From Adiantum capillus-veneris (lineage: Eukaryota; Streptophyta; Polypodiopsida; Polypodiales; Pteridaceae): a stretch of DNA of 64,000 nucleotides. Made by a program: the position numbers and the translations under genes. Under the pieces are notes generated by a model. The model worked only from the letters and a program-made list of their open reading frames with translations. It was not told the origin of the DNA and searched no databases. The stretch lies in assembly GCA_014529385.2 (NCBI GenBank), contig CM043945.1:97628612-97692611 (forward strand), read 5' to 3'. Positions 56,774 through 64,000 of this stretch are shown piece by piece; within the stretch, counting starts at the first letter, position 1, and every line of letters starts with the position of its first letter.

Positions 56774-56974
56774 TGTTGGAATTAGAGAAGACAAAGGAAG
56801 CTCAAGGTACACAACAGAGAGTATTTTACTTAGTGTGCAATGGAAAGATAGATATCCCTAGAGTGATGGGCGTATATACAATGCACCTGGGGAAAAACCT
56901 CCTAGTGAGGGAAAAATTTCCCTAGCGATCCTAAGTGTGTTCACACACATCACTACCACATGTATATGGTAACA
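56774..56974 (-). repeat. 3' LTR of copia B
   Basis: 201 bp. It reads in reverse as TGTTACCATATACATG...AATTCCAACA. It lacks about 25 bp compared with copia A. A polypurine tract (reverse of AATCCCCTTGGAG) adjoins it on the right. Confidence 0.92.
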
Positions 56975-57669
56975 AATCCCCTTGGAGTGATGCGGTGAAC
57001 AAGAGTTGGCACATAGAGTAAAGGGAAGTGTCATGCCTTGAGGACATGATCAATCCACAAAGGGGAGTAAGCCCAAAGCTTTGTAGAAAGCTTTGAACTT
57101 CTCACGAGACAATGCCTTTGTGAAAAGAACTACAAGGTTGTCCTGTATTGGCACATAAGCCAAGTTTGTTCTCTCCTGCTTCTCTCCCTAACATAGTGGT
57201 AATGCACCTCAATGTGCTTTGTGCGAGCATGAAAAATTGGGTTTCTTGCAACTACCAATGCGCTCTGACTGTCATTGTAGATAGTGTTGACAGTGTCCTG
57301 TCCAACACCCCAATCAGCCATAAGGCATCTGAGCCGGACACACTCAAATGTAGCTGTGAAGTGTGCCATGTACTCAGCCTCACAACTAAAAGTGGCCACA
57401 GTAGGTTGCTGCATACTCAACCATGATATGCATAAACTTCCAAGCATGAAACAAAAACCACTTGTGGACACTCGCGTGTCAAAACAACCAGCCCAATCTG
57501 AGTCCAAAAAAACATGTAAGTCCGGGGGCAATGATCCCACCTTGGGATAAAACAAGCCAAGATGTAATGTGCCACTCAAGTAGCAAAAACATCCTCTTGA
57601 TATCCTGCCAATGCTTAGACCGTGGGCTATGCATTAATTTGCTAACTTGTGAGACTACAAACTGAATTC
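56975..57669 (-). pseudogene. RNase H of copia B
   Basis: On the minus strand 'LHVFLDSDWAGCFDTRVSTS', 'FSCEAEYMAHFTATFECVRL' and 'YNDSQSALVVARNPIFHA' retain the catalytic acids, although Thr-Asp is Asn-Asp in the last block. A frameshift separates it from 'SKLMHSPRSKHWQDIKRMF' near 57,620. Confidence 0.9.
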
Positions 57670-58560
57670 CTAGCATACATAAATGAGGCAGCCAACAACA
57701 TTTTGGTAAAGAGTGACATAGGCAAGATCACCAGCATCATGAAGACTCAACTTCAAACCTGTTTCCAAGGGAGTGGAAATAGGTTCGCAATCCTCAAGTC
57801 CAAACTTACATAGAAATGTCTCTATGTAACTTTTTTGACACAAAGCAATACCATCATCACACTGCTTAAACTGTATACCCAAGTAATGATGCAACATCCC
57901 CAAATCTTTCATCTTGAAAGGAGCATTCAAATCAGCCTTAAATTTATCAATATGTCTCTCATTTGGTCCAATGATCAGCAAATCATCTACATAGAGAACC
58001 ACAATGAGAAGTACATCACCCTCATGCTTTACAGACAATGTGCTTTCTGTTACTGTTACAAAAGCCTCATTTGACAAAATGAGTATCAGCTTTCTCATAC
58101 CAAGAACGAGGAGATTGCTTCAACCCATACAAAGCTTTCTTACATATGCACACTTTATCCTCTTGTCCTTTCTTGACAAAATTGTGAGGCTGTGCTACAT
58201 AAACTTCCTCAAATATGTCACCATTCAAGAAAGCAATAAAAATGTCTGATTGATGTACATCCTAACCAACATGAGCTGCCATTGCAAATAGAAAATGCAC
58301 AATAGTCATACGACAAGTGGGAGCAAAAGTCTCTTCATAATCTATGCCTTTTTGTTGTGCATAACCCTTTGCAACAAGTCAAGCCTTATAGCAATCAATC
58401 TCACCATCTGGCTTGCGTTTTAACTTGTAAACCCACTTTGTAACAATGGCCTTTTTACTAGGAGGAAAATCACATAAAGTCCATGTGTCATTTTCTATAA
58501 GTGCACCATATTTAGATTGCATGGCATCCAATTTTCTAAATTTTGTGCTTCATCAAAAGA
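57670..58560 (-). pseudogene. Reverse transcriptase of copia B
   Basis: The catalytic YVDD lies in 'IVVLYVDDLLIIGPNERHID' (minus strand, near 57,980-58,010). Upstream, 'EDKVCICKKALYGLKQSP' and '[19 protein letters not shown]' appear between stops. At least three stops and two frameshifts. Confidence 0.9.
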
Positions 58561-59395
58561 TAGAGGTTCCTCAACATCATGTACGCTAGACACAACTAAA
58601 GCATAACAATCTAATGCATAAGATGCATGGCGAGAACCTAAACGAGTACGACTAAACAAAGGTGCATCCAATGTACTGGCATGCAGAGTATGCACTAGCC
58701 ATCTAGCCTGCTCATTCTCAGCCCTTTCCTCATCAAGTACATCATGTGCATTTGCATCAGTAATAGGCTGATATGTAACATTCTCACAAAACCTCATAGG
58801 CTATACATTTGTCTCATTGGAATTTACATTTTAACTTCCACCATTGAAAAGAGGCAACAAAGAGTCATAAATGTCATGTGAGCTGACTTTATTGTCTCTA
58901 GTACATGACAGCAAGGGCTGAATAGAATCTTCCACAAACACAACATCCCGTGAGATCAAGATACACTTTGTTTGTGGATGATACATCCTATAATCTTTGT
59001 TTTCAGCACTATAACCAACAAAAATACATTTGAGAGCCTTATTGTCCAATTTTTTGCGTTATGTTTGTGGCACCAAAGCATATGCCAAACAACCAAAAAC
59101 ATGCATGTGCTCAATAGAAGGCTTTCTATCATGCCATGCTTCATATGGATTAGTAGACTGCAAAGCTTTTGTAGGACACAAGTTAAGTACATAAGTGGCA
59201 CACATGATGGCATCAAGCCAAAACGAATGCGGCAAAGCTTGACTTTTGACCATACATCATGCCATTTCCGTAATTGACATGTTTTTCCTCTCAGTAACAC
59301 CATTTTGTTGAGGTGTATAAGGCATTGTACATTGGTAATGTATCCCACGACTAGCTAGAAATGCATTAAATTCAAGAGACAAACGTTGGTTCCAC
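58561..59395 (-). pseudogene. Integrase C-terminal half and linker of copia B
   Basis: 'QNGVTERKN' keeps the catalytic Glu. 'KSQALPHSFWLDAIMCATYV', 'EAWHDRKPSIEHMHVFGCLA' and 'YRMYHPQTKCILISRDVVFV' follow, then the linker 'DVLDEERAENEQARWLVHTL'. The two catalytic Asp blocks are gone with the internal deletion. Confidence 0.9.
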
Positions 59396-60265
59396 CACAA
59401 ATTGGAAACTGACACTGCTTGATCAAGTGATCATTAGCTTTACAATAATGGCAACGCATCTTCTTTTTTCTTTTATCACCAAAATTTCCAGACGAATTGC
59501 TGCTAGAAGAAGCATTAGGAACATGTGATTTTTCACTCGTAGAAGAACCATAAAAGTGGTTGCATTATTGTTACCACCTTTTCTTTGAGCAGCAATAAAG
59601 GCAAGTTCAACTGCACTGTCTAGTCCTTTTTTTTTTTTGGAAAGTGACTCTTGCAACAGCAATGTGCATAATGCATCAAACTTGACAACTGCAGGATTTC
59701 CTTGGGCCATAAGTCTCCAAGTACTAGCAAAAGTCTGGTAAGAATCTGATAAGGCATAATAAATAGTCTGCACAAGGGAATTGTCTGAAATGACCACTTG
59801 CTTGCTCATTGATATCCTTGACACCAGCAAGGAGAGTGTCCATGTCATATTCCTCATGCATAATCTTCGACACCAGCTCTTTATGCAGAAATGCAATTTT
59901 TACCTCATTGCAACTTGCACAAAGACCAGCTAGAATATCCCAAGAGTGTTTTGCATATTTTGCTGAATGAATGTGAGGAGTAATAGTGCACTTCACAAAA
60001 CAACACAAACAATGCATGAGTGTGCGCATCCTTTACATCCCAACAAGCTTGCTCACTCGTAGGCAAAAAAACTCTAACATCAGCAAGACCTGCAACATCC
60101 TCAACATCGCTTGTATCCTCATAACTAGGACATACATCAATGGCCTGCACAATGTTCCTAATGCTCTTTGACACAAGAACATGCTCCATCATATACACCC
60201 ACATAGGGTAATTGTCCCCATCCAATCTGTCATCAGCAGCAAACATCTTGAACACATCTATGTTC
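59396..60265 (-). pseudogene. Gag of copia B
   Basis: 'DVFKMFAADDRLDGDNYPMW' (60,258 downward) lacks the first residues of copia A gag. It continues in three frames through 'HIHSAKYAKHSWDILAGLCA' and 'YALSDSYQTFASTWRLMAQG' to a zinc knuckle (CHYCKANDHLIK...) at the deletion point near 59,410. Confidence 0.88.
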
Positions 60266-60604
60266 TGATGCACCTGATGTGAAAACTGCCCAAAAAGAGG
60301 AGAAGGAAAGTGGGAACAACACATGCTATACAGCACAAACAGTAGAAGACTGTAAGGGACCTTTTTTTGCAGAAAACGGCACTGACAAAATTTATGCACA
60401 AATGACAAAATAGCATGCATAGTACTACATGTACTGGAAAGGGAGGCCGAAATGAGCCCAAATCAAAAAGTTGAGCAGAACAATATCTACGAGTGTTCAT
60501 AGACTATTAGTCGACCTGCAAACGCTCACCAAAGCTCATCAAAATTGGATAAAGTGAGCAGGTGTGTGTTGGAGTTGCTGGCAACTAAGCCCGAAAGGAT
60601 GCAA

Positions 60605-60619
60605 CCTGCTCTGATACCA
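60605..60619 (-). other. Primer binding site of copia B
   Basis: Reverse of TGGTATCAGAGCAGG, identical to the copia A site. Confidence 0.93.
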
Positions 60620-60621
60620 AT

Positions 60622-60847
60622 TTTTGGAATTAGGGTTGCAGGAAAACACACACAACTTGGAGAAGACAAAGGAAGCTCAGGGCACACAACAGAGAGTGTT
60701 TTATTTAGTGTGAAATGGAAAGATAGGTAGCCCTAGAATGATGGGCGTATATACAATGCACGGGGAAAAAACTCCTAATGAGGGAAACAATGCCCCGGTG
60801 ATCCTAAGTGTGTTTGCACACATCACTACCACATGTATATGGTAACA
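60622..60847 (-). repeat. 5' LTR of copia B
   Basis: 226 bp, same family as the copia A LTR. The inner CA end has mutated to AA (minus strand). Confidence 0.92.
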
Positions 60848-60852
60848 GCTAT

Positions 60853-61430
60853 TCCTCAATCTCTACCCCTCAATACCCGTCAGATTCAACTCCTAGCACA
60901 TAATGAGGTCAAAATTGATGATGAATGACTGGATCGTCTTGATATCCGAATCATAGTGAATGTGAAAGAGAATTACATGGTCAAGGCCTTAGCAAATATA
61001 GGTATCAGAGTCAATGTGGTCAGTTATTCTACTTGTTGCAAAGCAACTACTCAACCACTAGAGGATTGTCGAACCACTGTCAAAGGATGCAACAAAAAGT
61101 TCACTCCAACCTTAGGGAAAATCAACTTGAATATCATGGCTCATAGATTCTCTTGCTTGCATACTTTCATATGTATAACAAATGAGCACATGAATGAAGA
61201 CTTAATCTTGAATTCTCCATGGATGTAGACATATAAAGCAATCCAAGATTGGGATGCCAAAATTTTGGAGTTTACGCTTAAAGGAGGACAGTTGAAGGTA
61301 TCATTTTCATACAACAAGGAAGAATGGAAAGAGGCTCTCGATGATTTCCTGTTGACAAAACAAGAGTCATTAGATATAATTAAAATGGTCGCTTTGTCAA
61401 AGATTTATTCTTACAATCATAACATGTAGG
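60853..61430 (+). pseudogene. Second retropepsin-like domain of element D, degraded
   Basis: Resumes after copia B. 'MVKALANIGIRVNVVSYSTC' aligns with element E 'LYNALLDTGAKHNLLSYGVW', with the catalytic DTG changed to NIG. 'MNEDLILNSPWM' then 'YKAIQDWDAKILEFTL' matches the second conserved block. It is catalytically dead but shows that the position after integrase is a shared feature. Confidence 0.6.
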
Positions 61431-61720
61431 GAACAAGGCAAATTTGGAAACCTAAAAGTTAACTCATCAACCGACCTCAACAAATCCGGGTGTCCAAAGC
61501 GGCTGTTGCACACCGCCAACAAACCTACTGTGAACCAATCCAATCACCACAACAAAGGATATCACCATTACAAACAACAAAGTAGGTTTAGAAACCTAAG
61601 CACAAACCAAAAATCAATACCAAAGAATGTTGTAGAACAGTTATCAAGGAAAATCCTGCAATAATCAGGTACAAATGGGTACCAAAAATTAAACCATCAT
61701 TCACCATGGTGACCACGGAT
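61431..61720 (+). pseudogene. WxPK-repeat tail (element D)
   Basis: 'RQIWKPKS' (61,436), 'QIRVSKA' (a decayed copy), a copy with Trp changed to stop before 'KPKHKPK' (~61,590), and 'RYKWVPKIKPS' (~61,665). Same position and style as in the inner element and E. Interrupted by stops. Confidence 0.55.
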
Positions 61721-61990
61721 TTCAGTCATCGAACAATGCATATCGCACAATCAAAGAACGAGCTCAATTGCTACAAGATTTACTTTTCAAGAGAGTTATA
61801 ACACATGATACCTCGCCATCGAAAACCCTAGAGTGCAATACTCAACATTCACCTCTTGCACATCATACTGTGTTTACATGCATTGACATCAATAGCATGA
61901 TATTTCCAATCATGGACATGCATAGACATGATTTTATATCCCATGCACTTCACAACTTGGACAATACTTTGTCTTCCCAAAGGACTTGAG

Positions 61991-62017
61991 CAAGGAGGAG
62001 GGGAGACATTCTGAATG
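61991..62017 (+). other. Internal polypurine tract with CATTCTGAATG (element D)
   Basis: CAAGGAGGAGGGGAGA plus CATTCTGAATGTGGACC, matching 13896-13921 of the inner element. Confidence 0.65.
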
Positions 62018-62685
62018 TGGACCCAAGCATATGAATCTAGAAGAGAAAGGAGCAATGTTTTGAAGTAATTATGTTTTAACGTGCGATTTTTTAAAAAAAT
62101 ATTAGATGAAATACCCTAATAACGAGGAGAATGGGAAAACGTATTATGATAACCCCTATGTGTGTGTATATATTGTACATACATGTCAAAAAAGACAAAA
62201 ATAGTGCAAGTTTTACTCGTGTTGTGTGTTTTCAGGTCAAAATCATGATAAAAATGGAGCAATCCACAAAAATATGGCCAAATAATAACATTATAAGAGT
62301 ATTTTTTAGTTTGGAATGGAATTTTTCTAAGAAATTTGGTTAATTTTCTTTATTTTTTTATAATAAAAGATAATAAAAATCAAAATAAATAAATAAATAA
62401 GTAATGTCAAGATTGGACTCTGACATCAAATGCCAAATCTCAAAGCTCAATGAAAGGCCAATTTTTTTCGGGGGCAATTCCGATCAAAAAGCTTGGCGAC
62501 CACTCCGACTCACTAACCAATTGGGACAACTTGCAACGACAGAAAGGTCCATGGACGTCGGTTTTCAAAAATTACATTGTGAAGCCTACTAGGCTCAATG
62601 GGTAGGTATAGGATGAGGGGTTTCTGGAATGTCCAGATATGCATGGTCCTTTAGGCCATTTTTTCTCTCATTTCCATTCTAGTAC

Positions 62686-62688
<3 letters not shown>
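62018..62688. other. Non-coding 3' segment of element D
   Basis: Its first ~170 bp resemble inner element 13,922-14,100 ('GCAATGTTTTG', 'TATATATTGTACATA'). Then AT-rich DNA with no LTR recognised. Confidence 0.45.

Positions 62689-62761
<73 letters not shown>
62689..62761 (+). repeat. (GA)n microsatellite
   Basis: About 36 GA units with one GC interruption. Confidence 0.97.
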
Positions 62762-64000
62762 TTCTAGCTAGTGGATTTTGGCGGCCTTTCACATGCTCCT
62801 ACGCATCGTTTGTTGGTTCTTATTCACTCTAGCCATGAGGGATAAGTTCCTAACTATACCAAAAAGAATTTTGATTATCACTTTCTCGACCACAAGGGCT
62901 GTAGCGAGCATGACAACACATGGAAATTTGGGAAATTTTGGGAACAAAGACGAATACATTGGCCACACCAGACATCCAAATCATACCAAACTTGAACCAT
63001 AGGCTCATCTCAAGAGGGGGAATGCCCTAGTAGGCTCTAGACTGCAAAAAATGCCAGAAAAGTTGACCTAGCATCTTCGGCATGGCAAAGATAAAGAGCT
63101 CAGTTCTAGAACAAACTTGACACATGTGCAAATGTCATCATGTAGGGGAACTGTGGAGAATTGGGGGTGCAATTGGGGGTGCAATAGAGTCCAGCTCATT
63201 AGGATAGGGCAAAATGACCATATCTCCACCGCAAAGCGACATTTTGCATCTCAGAGAAAAATATTGATCCGTTTGACCTCAAACTCAAGGAGGGCACTCT
63301 ACACATTACACTTGACCCTTACTAACCTTCAATGGGCACACAACTATTGGGTAGTGACTCCAAGTCAAGCTCGGTTCAAAAGAGGACCATCAACTTCATT
63401 AGGGGCAACACCAAGTGCAAGATACACAACCAAGGTCATCACCCACCATAGCTAACATAGTAGAAGCTAGATAGGGCAAGTTAGGGACATAAATAGCAGT
63501 AAAAAGAAATTTTTATCTTAAGCATGCCGAAGATGATCTACCATGTTTTAAGGAACTTTTTGCACATTTTTTCACATGAGCATGATCCCCATACCTTGCA
63601 CATAGCCTACATCACCGTGGTACACTTTTCCCATGCATACATTAGCCCTTGATCACTTTACCGTTCCAAAGATACTAGAAATGGACATAACTGACTTTCA
63701 GCCTCTCAATTGAGTCCAAACTTCCTCAAACACCAAGTCCCCACTCTATGAAGCCAATCAAGTTGACAGGAGCCCAAAATGGCCCCAAACCAGACAATTA
63801 TATCTTAGGCACGCCTTAGATAGAACTGAAACCAGATGGGTTTGACTCATCAAAATTCAACACAAAAATGTTTACATGGATCATCTAAAGCACCACGACC
63901 ATTTTCATCAAGTTCGGCAAAGCACAACTCCATCAATCATCACAAGATCTGAAAGCAAAAAAAGCAAACACAAAGTTGCCCATAACTTTCACCATAGGTT
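62762..64000. other. No gene recognised
   Basis: Phrases such as 'CCATAACTTTCACC' at the window end recall retroelement leaders (compare 8381-8399), so this may be part of another element that continues outside. No coding region supported. Confidence 0.35.

Larger units (their letters stand above)
56774..60847 (-). mobile_element. Copia element B (same family as A), internally deleted
   Basis: Minus-strand copy of the copia A family, inserted into element D. The target duplication is CCTAT (56769-56773) and GCTAT (60848-60852), one mismatch. LTRs are at both ends and the initiator tRNA-Met site is next to the right LTR. About 1 kb covering protease and the first half of integrase is missing near 59,400. 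Stops and frameshifts are frequent, so it is older or more decayed than A. Confidence 0.94.
55296..62017 (+). mobile_element. Gypsy element D, old, RT deleted, split by copia B
   Basis: Protease end, integrase zinc finger, integrase core and tail, then (after copia B) a protease-like domain, WxPK tail and internal polypurine tract. RT and RNase H are missing between 55,500 and 55,515. It has the same downstream order as element E and keeps the integrase that E lost, so the two copies complement each other for reading the family layout. Many stops are present. Confidence 0.75.

Overview
This window looks like nuclear DNA of a land plant with a repeat-rich genome, most likely a fern. It contains plant-type Ty3/gypsy and Ty1/copia LTR retrotransposons in several degradation states, a broken PPR (pentatricopeptide repeat) gene, plant-type primer sites (initiator tRNA-Met for copia, tRNA-Asp for the main gypsy family), long microsatellites and introns. 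The fern assignment is an inference from the style of the PPR repeats and the retroelement proteins. No intact host gene is visible. Almost every coding region is a transposon relic.

Layout. 1-5.1 kb: 3' end of a chromodomain gypsy element, its LTR, a 152-bp tandem array and a gag-like start. 5.2-20.0 kb: an old gypsy copy (outer) split by a complete gag-protease-only copy of the same family (inner, 5904-16915). The host reading frame resumes across the duplicated target site. The inner copy has five 24-bp palindromes in its leader, a Trp-X-Pro-Lys repeat tail, and a captured DEAD-box helicase fragment next to its 3' LTR. 20-36 kb: mostly non-coding, with a 96-bp tandem repeat, an array of near-perfect long hairpins with poly-C spacers (24.8-25.9 kb), two opposed gypsy remnants, a second chromovirus LTR and microsatellites. 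35.9-37.3 kb: PPR pseudogene. 37.5-42.7 kb: copia A. 42.8-43.0 kb: one isolated exon-like block on the minus strand. 43.2-55.3 kb: gypsy element E, with RT and RNase H but most of the integrase deleted, split by young copia C (48157-53697). 55.3-62.0 kb: gypsy element D, split by minus-strand copia B (56774-60847). 62-64 kb: non-coding.

How the parts fit. The inner, outer, E and D gypsy copies appear related. Read together they suggest gag, zinc knuckles, protease, acidic spacer, RT-RNase H, integrase, a second retropepsin-like domain, a WxPK-repeat tail, an internal polypurine tract, an accessory segment, the terminal polypurine tract and the LTR. The downstream protease-like domain, the WxPK tail and the accessory slot are the least expected parts and the best candidates for something undescribed.
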